From: Streptosporangiaceae bacterium
GTDB taxonomy: Bacteria > Actinomycetota > Actinomycetes > Streptosporangiales > Streptosporangiaceae
Direction: 5' to 3'
Length of the DNA stretch: 34,119 nucleotides
NCBI GenBank assembly: GCA_025934375.1
Contig: JAICYD010000075.1
Coordinates: forward strand, 1-34,119
Below the pieces are notes generated by a model. The model did not search any database. It had not been told where the DNA came from and saw only the letters and a program-made list of their open reading frames with translations. Each line of letters starts with the position of its first letter. Position 1 is the stretch's first letter. Positions 1 through 7,546 of the stretch are shown one piece after another. A program made the position numbers and the translations under genes.

Positions 1-176
1 GAAGAGGCTGTGACTGTGCCGGGCCAGGAGCCGCCGAGCTCCTCCACGGAGATCAGGTGGCTGTCGACCACCACACGGGCGATAGTGCCCGGCGCGTACC
101 GGCCGACCACCGCGCCCGCGCTGAGGATGACCAAGAACCCGCGCTCTTCCGCCAGCGCATCAGCTCCCCGCGTCAC
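1..176 (-). CDS. Conserved small protein, 3' part cut by window edge
   Basis: Read from a GTG at 174-176, the minus strand is open to base 1. It gives about 58 residues with protein-like composition, including LAEERGFLVILSAG, GRYAPGTIARVVVDSH and VEELGGSWPG. Third positions are G/C rich, as in a real actinomycete gene. The start overlaps the 3' end of the small gene upstream (stop at 160-162) by 17 nt, so the two are probably translationally coupled. I do not recognise a named domain. The opposite-strand frames here are shadows. The function is unknown and the C-terminus lies outside the window. Confidence 0.55.
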   Translation of the reverse strand, partial: MTRGADALAEERGFLVILSAGAVVGRYAPGTIARVVVDSHLISVEELGGSWPGTVTAS

Positions 177-348
177 AGATCGCCGCCACGGCTGCCGCAG
201 CCGCGCTCCAGGCAGCCTGTGCCTCCGGAGCCTGGTCATCCCACTCCAGGAGTGGTTGCCCGCCGACGGGCCCCTTCCCGGCGCTGGCGAGGCGGTACGC
301 CTCATATGCTGCCTGCCCGAGCATCGTCTCAGGCGCTGGATCACTCAT
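160..348 (-). CDS. Small conserved actinobacterial-type protein, function unknown
   Basis: This 62-residue product starts at ATG 346-348. It contains AAYEAYRLASAGKGPVGGQP followed by a W-acidic segment and the Ala-rich helix AAWSAAAAAVAAI. That layout resembles short hypothetical proteins common in actinomycetes and their phages; the resemblance is from memory and was not searched. An in-frame ATG at 439-441 would add 31 residues, but they have poor coding character, so I prefer the internal start. No strong ribosome binding site is visible before either start. Its stop overlaps the next gene's GTG start by 17 nt, suggesting a two-gene unit running off the left edge. No enzymatic motif is visible. 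Confidence 0.55.
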   Translation of the reverse strand: MSDPAPETMLGQAAYEAYRLASAGKGPVGGQPLLEWDDQAPEAQAAWSAAAAAVAAICDAGS

Positions 349-725
349 TTCAGGCCGCGCCTCGTCCCCAGGATGAGGTTCGGCGCTCCCAAGCCCAGCC
401 CTATCGCTGCCACGCAAATTACCCCATTTCCACGGGCGCATCAGGCTACTGTACGGGCGACCCCTGCGCCATCAGAGCATGCGTTCACCAACGGGGCAGG
501 ACGTCCGTGGCGACTCTCGCCGACATCCAGACCTGGCGGAATCCCGTTCAGCGATCTGCCCCGTCGCACACACTGTACGAGGCGGTCGTGTCCGCACTGG
601 CAACTTGAAGTCTCCCCGCCGCAGCAAAGAAACTTGTAGCAACATCCGTTGGTTTGACCCGTTTGTGACCACAGTCAGTCATTCTTGGTAACGGCATCTG
701 TACGGAGTGGTGGGAGATCATCTTC
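349..725. other. Intergenic region, no supported gene
   Basis: This 377-bp gap lies between two outward-facing units. Several open frames exist on both strands, but none has recognisable protein features or a good ribosome binding site. It should hold the promoters of the small gene to the left and the HNH gene to the right. I cannot pick out convincing -35/-10 pairs. Confidence 0.4.
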
Positions 726-1562
726 ATGGGTGCGGTGCTGGGAGACATCATCGGCGTTGCTGTGCTCGGCTTCCTTGCCTTCGCGGTCCTCTCGTTGCTG
801 GTAATGCGGACGCCCGTCACGCCCGGCTTCGCGCGCCGGTCGCCGACAACTTCGAGTGTCCAACTGCGGCAGGACCCGAACGCGGGGTTCATCTTTGACC
901 GGGGATTCCTGTTCCGTCGACGCTGCTGGTTCGTCGGAACATGCTGCCCGCCAACAAAGATTGACCCCAGGCGGCAGGGCGAAATGCATGCGGATCAGAG
1001 GGCACGCCCGGTTCCCCTTGTTGCGTCAGGCGGCCGGGTGTGGTGGTGGTTCGAGGGCACGTTCTACTGGGAGTCCGGCCGCTACAGCGAGCGAGACGTT
1101 CTGGCTCTCATCCGCGATCGGCAACGGCGATCGGCGCAGAGGCTGGACCGAGCACACATGTTGCTCAACATCGATGAGGGCAAGGCCGCGCGCCCGCGCG
1201 GGCGGCGTGAGCCAATCCCACGCGAGGTACGGCGCGCGGTGTTCGAGCGCGACGGAGGGAAGTGCGCACAATGTGCCAGCACCTTCGACCTCCAGTATGA
1301 CCATGTGATCCCGGTTGCCCTTGGTGGCGCGACCTCCGCCCAGAACCTCCAGCTCTTGTGCGCCGACTGCAACCGCGAAAAGGGGGCGGACCTTTTAGTT
1401 ACGCCAGCAAGTGTGCGCTTCGGCGTTTCACTCACGACCGCCTCGTTATCAGAGTGCCGCTCCAGTCGACCGGGAAGCGTATCGGACAGCTCACCTGCGG
1501 CGGGTTGCGGGCTGGCCCTAGCGATACCCCTCGATTTATCCTCTTCGCCCCCAGTGTCCTAG
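726..1562 (+). CDS. HNH endonuclease with unusual N-terminal extension
   Basis: The 278-residue frame contains a clear HNH nuclease domain at about 168-220. Two CxxC pairs (Cys180/183 and Cys212/215) frame the Asp192-His193 core and Asn207, and the core ends in CADCNREKGA. Before it (about 103-150) is an aromatic segment, GGRVWWWFEGTFYWESGRYS, often found in actinobacterial HNH proteins. Residues 5-27 form a hydrophobic, membrane-like helix, and 40-95 are poorly structured. The ATG at 726 has GGGAG 9 nt upstream. An in-frame ATG at 984 would give a more usual soluble protein, so the start is uncertain. The tail after residue 222 also looks non-conserved. Family members cut DNA using a metal-bound His; whether this one acts in defence or mobility is not shown. 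Confidence 0.75.
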   Translation: MGAVLGDIIGVAVLGFLAFAVLSLLVMRTPVTPGFARRSPTTSSVQLRQDPNAGFIFDRGFLFRRRCWFVGTCCPPTKIDPRRQGEMHADQRARPVPLVASGGRVWWWFEGTFYWESGRYSERDVLALIRDRQRRSAQRLDRAHMLLNIDEGKAARPRGRREPIPREVRRAVFERDGGKCAQCASTFDLQYDHVIPVALGGATSAQNLQLLCADCNREKGADLLVTPASVRFGVSLTTASLSECRSSRPGSVSDSSPAAGCGLALAIPLDLSSSPPVS

Positions 1563-1909
1563 GGCCACTGTAGAGCGAGCACTAGGGCCACGTTCCTTGA
1601 CCGCCGGTGACCGCAGTTCGGCTGGGCCGTTCTGGCTTGGATCTGGCGCGCCAGGACTCGTCTGGTCGTTAACTGTGGGCTGCTGGGCCAACCGTGGATG
1701 CCCTGGCCTACCGGAACCACTGTCAGCCAGCTACCGGAACCGCGTCCGCAACCTGTCGCCCAGGAACCGGAACCACGGTGTCAAGCATCTACCGGGATCG
1801 CACACCTGTGACCTGTGACCTGTGAGAGATTGTGAGAGATCCGGCTCCTTACAAGCCGAAGGGCCACCTCTCACAGCCGAGAAGATGACCCTGACCTGCG
1901 GATACGTGG
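1563..1909. other. Intergenic region with short direct repeats
   Basis: No gene is supported here. Short repeats are visible: CTACCGGAACC at 1708-1718 and 1731-1741 with a related copy near 1764-1774, three head-to-tail CCTGTGA units at 1805-1825, and two adjacent TGTGAGAGAT units at 1821-1840. It adjoins the 3' end of the tRNA gene, a position where integrative elements often insert. I see no integrase or clear attachment-site duplication in the window. Confidence 0.4.
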
Positions 1910-1982
1910 CGCACTCGGAGGGACTCGAACCCCCAACCTTCTGATCCGTAGTCAGATGCTCTATCCGTTGAGCTACGAGTGC
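1910..1982 (-). tRNA. tRNA-Arg (anticodon ACG)
   Basis: The minus strand folds into a full cloverleaf. The 7-bp acceptor stem pairs GCACTCG with CGAGTGC. The D arm is GCTC/GAGC. The anticodon stem TCTGA/TCAGA encloses the loop CTACGGA, giving anticodon ACG. The T arm carries GGGGG-TTCGAGT-CCCTC. The discriminator base is G at 1910, and the next three bases (1909-1907) read CCA, so the tail appears to be encoded. It would decode CGN Arg codons after A34 is changed to inosine. Confidence 0.96.
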
Positions 1983-2172
1983 TGGTTTTAGGTTGTACTG
2001 TACCTACCCTGTAGCAGGCACCTTGCTAGTCTACGACACTTCCGGCAGCGCCCGCGCCGTCGACGGGTAACCGGCTAGACCGCCTGATTCGCAGCCCACC
2101 ACGGGCCATGCGCACACCTCACGGAGTACGCCATGGCGGGCGCGGTTCGCACCCGGTGACCGGGAGGAACCC

Positions 2173-2429
2173 ATGTCTGCCGGCGCCGTACCTTCTTCCG
2201 TGATCAGCATGCGCGAGGCGTCGCTCGCGCGGCCGCCGGGCGATTCGGTTCACTCGCCGAGGAGAAGCGACCTCGCCGACGTCCGCAGCCGTCCCTTCCG
2301 GGGCCCGGCTACGAGATTGCCTTCCAGGCCAGGACCGGCGACCTATGGATTGACGGAATGAGCGCGTTCGCGGCTAACACGAACATCCTGCGGACCACCG
2401 GGTCCTACGGCACCCGTAACCTCGGCTAA
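2173..2429 (+). pseudogene. Remnant of a GYE-FQA-TG-LW repeat protein
   Basis: A good ribosome binding site (GGGAGGAA) precedes ATG 2173, but that frame runs to a composition-poor end. In another frame, 2286-2429 encodes PGYEIAFQARTGDLWIDG and then stops at 2427. The GYE-x-AFQA-x-TG-x-LW pattern resembles the tandem units of secreted actinomycete repeat proteins (family recalled from memory). At least one frame change is needed to join start and motif, and only about one repeat unit is left. I read it as a decayed gene fragment. A chance short peptide match remains possible. Confidence 0.3.
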
Positions 2430-2439
2430 GCGATGCAGG

Positions 2440-2630
2440 CAGGCACCCGAACTGGATCGTTGCCCGCACTGCGGCACGGCTGATCCCGACCGCAGTCTTC
2501 GGCAGTACGGCGAGCTCACCGTCTGGCACGGCGCGGCAGGCGCCGGCACCCCCTTCGATCGAGCAGAAGCGCCGCCGACCAAGATCAGCGTGGGCACCGT
2601 GATCGCGTGCAGGTCTGGACCACTGTCCAG
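2440..2630 (-). pseudogene. Degenerate alpha/beta-hydrolase fragment
   Basis: The minus strand reads DLHAITVPTLILVGGAS, which matches the strand that precedes the acid residue in alpha/beta hydrolases (typically 'I.VPTLVLVGG.S'). After a frame change downstream it reads AVPDGELAVLPKTAVG, matching the next family segment (AxxPxGxLxxLPG). No catalytic nucleophile region is present and no single frame covers both pieces. This looks like the decayed C-terminal third of such an enzyme. Confidence 0.35.
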
Positions 2631-2634
2631 GCCT

Positions 2635-2678
2635 AATGCTGGGGATCTGACGCGATATCCGGTCGGATCCCCAGCATT
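2635..2678. repeat. 13-bp perfect inverted repeat
   Basis: AATGCTGGGGATC at 2635-2647 is exactly inverted as GATCCCCAGCATT at 2666-2678, with an 18-nt spacer. It could be a strong bidirectional hairpin or a leftover end of a mobile element. No T-run follows on either strand and no transposase is nearby, so the role is open. Confidence 0.6.
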
Positions 2679-2685
2679 CATGAAA

Positions 2686-2706
2686 CTCGGGGCCCGACTC
2701 CCCGAG
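2686..2706 (-). terminator. Probable terminator of the HAF-repeat gene
   Basis: CTCGGGG at 2686-2692 pairs with CCCCGAG at 2700-2706 across a 7-nt loop. On the minus strand it starts 18 nt past the stop codon of the gene at 2724 and is followed by TTT, as in a weak intrinsic terminator. Confidence 0.6.
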
Positions 2707-2723
2707 GCGGCATGCCCGGCCGG

Positions 2724-3833
2724 CTACGGGATGGGTATCAGCTCGTAGCCGACGGAGCCTTGCGTCCCGTCCGGCAGGGTGATCGCGGCGATGCCGACGA
2801 TGTCCCCGGCGTTGTTGATGCCCTGGGCGCTCGCCAGCCGCACGTTCGGGGTCGGCGCGATCAGCGTGTTGAGGTCGGTCGCGTGGCCGTTCTTGTAGAC
2901 GAAGCCGTCGCCGACGGGCAAGACGTCCGGGTCGATGCCGTCCTCGCCGACGATCACCCCGCTGCTGTTGATCGCGTTGGCCTGCGTCGGCCCCTGACCC
3001 GTGCCGGGCGCGTTGAGGTCGATCGCCTTGCCGTTGCTGAACATCACCGCGCTGTCAAAGTTGATCGGGTTGCCCGGCTTGGTAGCCGCGCCGACCGCCA
3101 CCCCGGAGCCGTTGATGGCCAACGCCTCGGCCCAGGTGCCGCCGTTGAGCGTGCCCAGGGAACTGGCCTTCCCGCCGGACCACTCGGTGGCCACCTGGTG
3201 GCCGTTGGCCTGCTGGAAGTCGCCGACCGCTACCCCGGTGGGGCTGACGGCCAGTGCCTCTGTGAGTACGGCGCCAGCGGGCACCGGCAGGTTGGTTACC
3301 GTGGTGCCCTGCAAGAGCCACGGGGTGAACGCGCTGCCGGCCTGCCTGCCCACGATTTGCCCGTTGTTGTTGATGGCGAACGCGTCCGCCTCCCCTGCGG
3401 GCTCCACGCCGAGGTCAGACCCGATGGCGGTACCCGGCCAGGTGGCCGGGCGGGGGATCGTCTGCTCTCCTCCGGCGAATACCACCGTCTTCCCGTAGTT
3501 CCCCACGATCACACCCTGGTCGTTGATCGACCGCGGCCTGGTGTCAGTGCCCTGGTCGGTCTCGTCGCCGGGCGCGCCGAGGTACACCGGCGTGGTCGTG
3601 CCGGCCTTGATGAGGAAGCCCTCCTCCCGTCCGAAGGCCGCCGGGTCGGAACCGATCCCGATGATGTCGCCATTGTTGTTGATCCCGACGTATTGCCCCT
3701 GATTCATGGGGCCGAGCACGAGCTTGTACTGCGGAGCCGCCGTGGCCGCCTGGCTGGGCGCGGCCATGCCCGCCGACGCGACCGTTGCCAGCACGACCGC
3801 CGCCGACGCGACCACCGATACGCGCATGCGCAT
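2724..3833 (-). CDS. Secreted HAF-repeat protein
   Basis: The 369-residue product begins with an Arg-rich n-region and a hydrophobic core, then a probable signal-peptidase site after about residue 29 (APSQA-AT). The mature part carries seven spaced IN-x-x-G-x-I-V-G units (INNNGDIIG, INDQGVIVG, INNNGQIVG, VSPTGVAVG, INGSGVAVG, INSSGVIVG, INNAGDIVG). This is the signature of the extracellular HAF-repeat family, predicted to fold as a beta-propeller-like repeat. The start is firm: GAGGAGG lies 6 nt before ATG 3833. No catalytic motif is visible, so binding or structural roles outside the cell are more likely than enzymatic ones. It stands alone, with a hairpin terminator downstream. Confidence 0.85.
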   Translation of the reverse strand: MRMRVSVVASAAVVLATVASAGMAAPSQAATAAPQYKLVLGPMNQGQYVGINNNGDIIGIGSDPAAFGREEGFLIKAGTTTPVYLGAPGDETDQGTDTRPRSINDQGVIVGNYGKTVVFAGGEQTIPRPATWPGTAIGSDLGVEPAGEADAFAINNNGQIVGRQAGSAFTPWLLQGTTVTNLPVPAGAVLTEALAVSPTGVAVGDFQQANGHQVATEWSGGKASSLGTLNGGTWAEALAINGSGVAVGAATKPGNPINFDSAVMFSNGKAIDLNAPGTGQGPTQANAINSSGVIVGEDGIDPDVLPVGDGFVYKNGHATDLNTLIAPTPNVRLASAQGINNAGDIVGIAAITLPDGTQGSVGYELIPIP

Positions 3834-3883
3834 CCAAAACCTCCTCTACCGGACATCAGGACATCCCTGACGCCATGTAGTAG

Positions 3884-4182
3884 GCACCGGGGTTACACGC
3901 CGCGCCCGCCGACGGGACATCTACCCGCCAGCCAACCTCAGAACTAGCTCACAAAACCGACGACGAAACAACGGACGGCCCGGAGACTCCGGAAGATGTC
4001 GTTTGGGCCGCGCTGTGTGCAGCCCCCGCGACGGATGGACCATCGGCGAACTCATGGTCTTCACCGAAATGCCGCGCGCGACCCTCTACCGGCACCTGCG
4101 TGAGCACGCCATCGCACACCGGGCGTTCCAAGTCAGCCGTGGCCGGTGGCGCGTGCGAGTCCCCGACGACGATGTCCTGTGA
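3884..4182 (+). pseudogene. Frameshifted helix-turn-helix-type fragment
   Basis: From 3884 an open frame reads TDDETTDGPETPEDVVWAAL and CAAP. At the C5 run near 4023-4028 the sense continues in the next frame as RDGWTIGELMVFTEMPRATL then YRHLREHAIAH, ending at TGA 4180. The IGELM..T.MPRATLYRHLREH part looks like a winged-helix/HTH as found in mobile-element regulators of actinomycetes. One extra C (C6) would restore a continuous protein. No ATG or GTG opens the frame after the upstream stop at 3881, so the 5' end is also missing or changed. It is either a decayed gene or a sequencing indel plus an unusual start. Confidence 0.4.
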
Positions 4183-4303
4183 CACGCATCTCGGCCCGGT
4201 GACCCGGCTCTGACCTGGGCGGGCCTTTTTGAGTGGCAAGAGCGTGGTCCGCGTTGTGTCATCGAACTTGGCCCGCTGGGTGCTCCGGGCGTGGTCTTGC
4301 CAG

Positions 4304-5200
4304 TTATTCCGGCCCTCCGAGGTGCGCCATGATGCCGTTCCTCAGTTCGGCGGCGGCGATGGCGATGATGTCTGGATAGATTGCTGCCTGCATGTATGCG
4401 TCGGAGTCAGGGAGCGGGCCGGATCGCTGGTTGGCGGTTTGCAGCAAGAGGAGCCTGTGCCTCCAGTGCTGCGGTATGGCCGCTGGCGAAGCCGGCCAGG
4501 TGGGCTCCCATGCCCTGGTCGCTGACTGGGCCAGGTTCAGCCGGCAGTGCCCGACGTCGATGTCCGGCGGCCCGGACTCGGCCGAGCCCCAGTCCACGAC
4601 GCCGGTCAGCCGGCCGCGGGACCACAGCAGGTTGAAGTGCTGGAAATCACCATGCGTGAATTGCTGCTGGTAGGGCGGCGCCGGTTCCGCGAGGGCACGG
4701 CCTAGGGCGCGCCACGATCCCGGCCGCGCGGCGCTGGCCGGGACGGCCGGCCGCCACGGGCCGTGATCTTGCCGATCGCGAGCGGGGAGAGTGATCGCGG
4801 CCTGGTGGATCCGCGCGGCCATGTCCGCCATCTGCCCCAGCCAGCGACCCGGATCGCCGGGCGACAGGTCCGCCCGTCCGGGGAGCCGCGTCATCAGGAG
4901 GGCCGGATGACCGCCGGCCCCGGCGCCCGTGGCGGACGCGGCCAGCAGTCGCGGTGCCAGCAGGCCGGCCCCGGCAACCTGGCCGAGGATAACGGCCTCT
5001 CGCTCGACATCGCCGTGGTGCTCGTACTGGCGCAGCACCACGAGCTCCCGCCGCCCGGAGGGCACGTGCTCAACGGTCAGCCGGTGCACCGCGGCGACGA
5101 TGCCGCCCGTCATCCGGCGGATGCCCACCACGCGCACGCCGAGCTCTCGCTCCACCCAGGCCAGCGCCTGCGCCGACGGGCGCCTTCGCCGGAAGTCCAC
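4304..5200 (-). CDS. Aminoglycoside phosphotransferase (APH)-family kinase
   Basis: The 298-residue protein has the protein-kinase-like APH layout: an N-lobe with the nucleotide loop region (about 26-60), the catalytic HGDFQHFNLLW loop at 183-193 (Asp185 as base, Asn190 as Mg ligand) and the VVDWGSAE segment at 201-208 (Asp203 as Mg ligand). The length is normal for the family. Members transfer ATP phosphate to small hydroxylated substrates such as aminoglycosides, choline, amino sugars or homoserine, and the substrate cannot be read here. It starts at a GTG with only a weak ribosome binding site. It sits alone between a gene fragment and a TetR regulator, on the same strand as TetR but 69 nt apart. 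Because amino-sugar kinases exist in this superfamily, a link to the galactosamine locus to the right is possible but speculative. Confidence 0.8.
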   Translation of the reverse strand: MDFRRRRPSAQALAWVERELGVRVVGIRRMTGGIVAAVHRLTVEHVPSGRRELVVLRQYEHHGDVEREAVILGQVAGAGLLAPRLLAASATGAGAGGHPALLMTRLPGRADLSPGDPGRWLGQMADMAARIHQAAITLPARDRQDHGPWRPAVPASAARPGSWRALGRALAEPAPPYQQQFTHGDFQHFNLLWSRGRLTGVVDWGSAESGPPDIDVGHCRLNLAQSATRAWEPTWPASPAAIPQHWRHRLLLLQTANQRSGPLPDSDAYMQAAIYPDIIAIAAAELRNGIMAHLGGPE

Positions 5201-5269
5201 GAACGGATCTTAAGGCAGCCACATCAGGCGACCCGCCGCGCCGGACCCAAGCCTGTTCCGCCTGCGTTC

Positions 5270-5989
5270 CTAGCCGGCCGCCATCTCGTTATATGCGCGC
5301 AGGCCAGTGTCGATGAGGCGGGCGGCGCGGCGGACGTCGGCGGTTACCAGTTCGTGAAGGCGGTCCGCCGTGGGGGCGCTGTCTAGGTACTTGCGCAGGC
5401 TGTCGGCTTGGACGCGCCACAGTCCGAGAAGAGATCGGGCGGCGATCTGCGGTTCGGGTTCATCGGCGGTCATCCCGGCCCGTGCGGCCAGAATCTCGGC
5501 CGCAACGGAGACGGACTGCTCCATCATTTCGGCCTGATAAGCGCGGAGTGAGGGCGCGGCGCGGACGAGGTCGCCGAATCGGCGGATCGCCTCGCGTCCC
5601 CGGCTCGGCTGCTCCTGGCCGGCCTGCTCTTGGCTGGCGAGCAAGCCGGTCATGGCGGCCAGCTCCCGGTCGAGGATCATCAGCGCGGCCTGGACCGGCG
5701 TTTGCGCGGGGTCGGCGAACTCAGCCCCCATGGCGGCCAGCGTGCCTTCCAGGCGATCCATAATGAGGGCTTCCTTGACGGGGAAGTAGTTGAAGACCGT
5801 CTTCTCCGACACCCCGCATGCCTCGGCGACCTCGGCGACGCGAACCGCGTCAAAGCCACGCTCCAGGAACATCGCGGTCGCGGTATCGGACAGTTGCTGG
5901 CGCATTAGCCGCTTCTTGCGCTCGCGCAGCCCCTCCGCCGGCGAGACCGAGGCATCCCCGGCCGCCCAGTCCAGTGCCTGCCTGCTCAC
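5270..5989 (-). CDS. TetR-family transcriptional regulator
   Basis: The 239-residue protein has the TetR DNA-binding domain at about 24-72. The recognition segment is VAEVAEACGVSEKTVFNYFP, followed by the usual KEAL helix. The C-terminal part is helical, as expected for a ligand-binding dimer domain, and has no recognisable subfamily signature. The start is GTG 5989, close to the divergent promoter, with no clear ribosome binding site, so the message may be leaderless. It is divergent from the AHSA1-type gene at 6082, so it most likely represses that gene and itself through the AT-rich gap between them. A role in controlling the APH-type gene downstream is also possible. Confidence 0.88.
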   Translation of the reverse strand: MSRQALDWAAGDASVSPAEGLRERKKRLMRQQLSDTATAMFLERGFDAVRVAEVAEACGVSEKTVFNYFPVKEALIMDRLEGTLAAMGAEFADPAQTPVQAALMILDRELAAMTGLLASQEQAGQEQPSRGREAIRRFGDLVRAAPSLRAYQAEMMEQSVSVAAEILAARAGMTADEPEPQIAARSLLGLWRVQADSLRKYLDSAPTADRLHELVTADVRRAARLIDTGLRAYNEMAAG

Positions 5990-6081
5990 GATCGTAGTCT
6001 AACGCCGTTTTATAGTTGCCATAATTTTTCTGTTACAGTATTTTTATAGTGACTAGACCATTCGTACCCGAGGAGGACCTC
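5990..6081. promoter_or_regulatory. Divergent AT-rich promoter/operator region
   Basis: This 92-bp gap is strikingly AT-rich. TTTTATAGT occurs at 6008-6016 and again at 6042-6050. A rightward promoter can be proposed: TTGCCA at 6016-6021, a 17-bp spacer, and TATTTT at 6039-6044. The repeats flank or overlap it, so they are candidate TetR sites. Confidence 0.45.
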
Positions 6082-6561
6082 GTGAGCGAGATCCGCATCG
6101 TCCGCGACTACGCGTACCCGATCGCCACGGTCTGGCGCGCACTGACCGATCCGGACCTGGTTCCGCTGTGGACCGCGACGGGCGCTGGCGGGCGCCCGGA
6201 GGGCTTCGCGCCGGTGCCCGGCACCCGGTTCCGGTTCGTGGCCGAGCCCAAGCCCGGCTGGAACGGCATCGTCAACTGCGAGGTCCTAGCGGCCCGGGAG
6301 CCGGCCCTGCTCCGCTACACCTGGACCGATGACGGCGGAGGCGACGTTACCGAGGTCGCCTACCGCCTGGAGTCGGCGGGTGAAGGCACTCGCCTCACCT
6401 ATGAGCACACCGGGTTCACCGGCGTTGGCGGCCTGTTCATGTCCCAGCTGCTGGGTCACGTCCGCCGCAAGATGCTCAGCGCCGGCTTGCCCGCCGTCCT
6501 CGCCGAGCTCGACGCCGACGGCCACCTCCGCCCGGACAGCACGCTACGGGCCCGGTCCTGA
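6082..6561 (+). CDS. AHSA1/SRPBCC-fold protein
   Basis: The 159-residue product has the SRPBCC (START-like) pattern of AHSA1-type proteins. It opens with EIRIVRDYAYPIATVWRALT and DPDLVPLWTA, then GTRFRFVAEPKPGW, a YTWTDD strand, and the closing helix. Such proteins form a hydrophobic pocket for small ligands, and many actinobacterial members are paired with a transcriptional regulator. I chose GTG 6082 because GAGGAGG lies a few bases upstream. A GTG at 6049 adds 11 residues but sits inside the promoter region. It is divergently paired with the TetR gene, which suggests control by a shared small molecule. Its 3' end converges on the PfkB gene with a 19-nt gap. Confidence 0.82.
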   Translation: MSEIRIVRDYAYPIATVWRALTDPDLVPLWTATGAGGRPEGFAPVPGTRFRFVAEPKPGWNGIVNCEVLAAREPALLRYTWTDDGGGDVTEVAYRLESAGEGTRLTYEHTGFTGVGGLFMSQLLGHVRRKMLSAGLPAVLAELDADGHLRPDSTLRARS

Positions 6562-6580
6562 CCGGCAGTGCGGCCAGGAC

Positions 6581-7546
6581 TCAAGTGGACGGCACGCCGG
6601 AAAAAGAGGCGAGCATGGCCAAGGCGGTGGCGGATGGCAGGTCGGGGGCGCTTGCCGTACCGCCCGGCAACCGGGTGGACAGCGCGCCGGCCGCGCAGCC
6701 GAGGGCGGCAGCACGGGGCAGGGACAGGCCCTGGAGCAGGCCGGCGATCAGGGCGGCGTTGAAGCAGTCACCGGCGCCGGTGGTGTCGACGGGGGTCACC
6801 GGCGGGAGGCTGACTAGCTGGCGGGAGGACTGATCGGCGCACAGGGCACCCTTTTCGCCGAGCTTCATGACCAGCCTGGCCCCGGTGGCGGTGAGGGCCG
6901 CCGCGGCGGCGCCAGCGGTGGCCGCGCCACTCAGCGCGAGCGCCTCGGCCTCGTTGGGGAGCAGCACGTCGGCTTGGGCCAGCACGGCCGACAGTCGCTC
7001 ATCGCGCCAGCGCTGCGCGGGGTCCCAGTTGGTGTCGAGCGAGGTGGTCACGCCGGCCGCGCGGACGCCCGCCAGGGCGGCGGCCAGGCCGGGCCAAAGC
7101 GAGTCGGCCAGCAGGAACAGCGCGCTCACGTGCACGTGGCGGGACCGGGCGAGCAGTGCCGGGGGGATATCGGCGGGCGTCAGCGAGGCCAGCGCGCCGA
7201 GGGCGGTGAGGATCGCCCGGTCCCCGCCCCGCGACAGGACCACCGTCATCGCGGTCGGCAGGTCGTCGCGGATAGCCACCGCGCTGACGTCAACCCCTTC
7301 CCTGGCCAGCTGATCCAGCATGAACGTGCCGGCCGGGTCGGCGCCGACGGCGGCGATGAGCGCGACGCGCAGGCCCAGCCGCGCGGCGGCCACCGCGGTG
7401 ATCGAGGCGGATCCGCCGATCACGAGCGAGATGGCGTCGACCAGCTTCTCCTGCTGGCCGAAGGCGGGGGTCACGTCGGCGCCGAGGACGAGCACGTCGG
7501 GGTTGCAGTCGCCGATGACCACGAGGTCCAGGTCAGGCTTTGACAA
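6581..7546 (-). CDS. PfkB-family sugar kinase (second kinase of operon)
   Basis: The 321-residue protein is of the ribokinase/PfkB type. The N-terminal VIGDCNPDVLVLG strand is followed by the sugar-site glycines VIGGSASITAVAAARLG at about 42-58. The C-terminal anion-hole and base signature is DTTGAGDCFNAAL at about 253-265, where the Asp of GAGD is the catalytic base. The start is TTG 7546, overlapping the end of the DeoR gene by 14 nt; a GTG lies about 20 nt further in. It is the last gene of the leftward operon. PfkB kinases phosphorylate sugars at C6 or C1 with ATP. A second one beside a tagatose-6-phosphate-kinase type suggests it makes the sugar-6-phosphate that the SIS protein needs, since no PTS is present. 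Galactosamine as substrate is inference. Confidence 0.82.
   Translation of the reverse strand: MSKPDLDLVVIGDCNPDVLVLGADVTPAFGQQEKLVDAISLVIGGSASITAVAAARLGLRVALIAAVGADPAGTFMLDQLAREGVDVSAVAIRDDLPTAMTVVLSRGGDRAILTALGALASLTPADIPPALLARSRHVHVSALFLLADSLWPGLAAALAGVRAAGVTTSLDTNWDPAQRWRDERLSAVLAQADVLLPNEAEALALSGAATAGAAAAALTATGARLVMKLGEKGALCADQSSRQLVSLPPVTPVDTTGAGDCFNAALIAGLLQGLSLPRAAALGCAAGALSTRLPGGTASAPDLPSATALAMLASFSGVPST

Noticed and set aside
10..639. 209-codon plus-strand frame at the left edge
   Set aside because: Pro/Arg-rich and antisense to the two small protein-like minus-strand frames.
2712..3947. Long plus-strand open frame (411 codons) opposite the HAF-repeat gene
   Set aside because: Low-complexity Arg/Gly/Val product caused by high GC. 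The opposite strand has a signal peptide, HAF repeats and a strong ribosome binding site.
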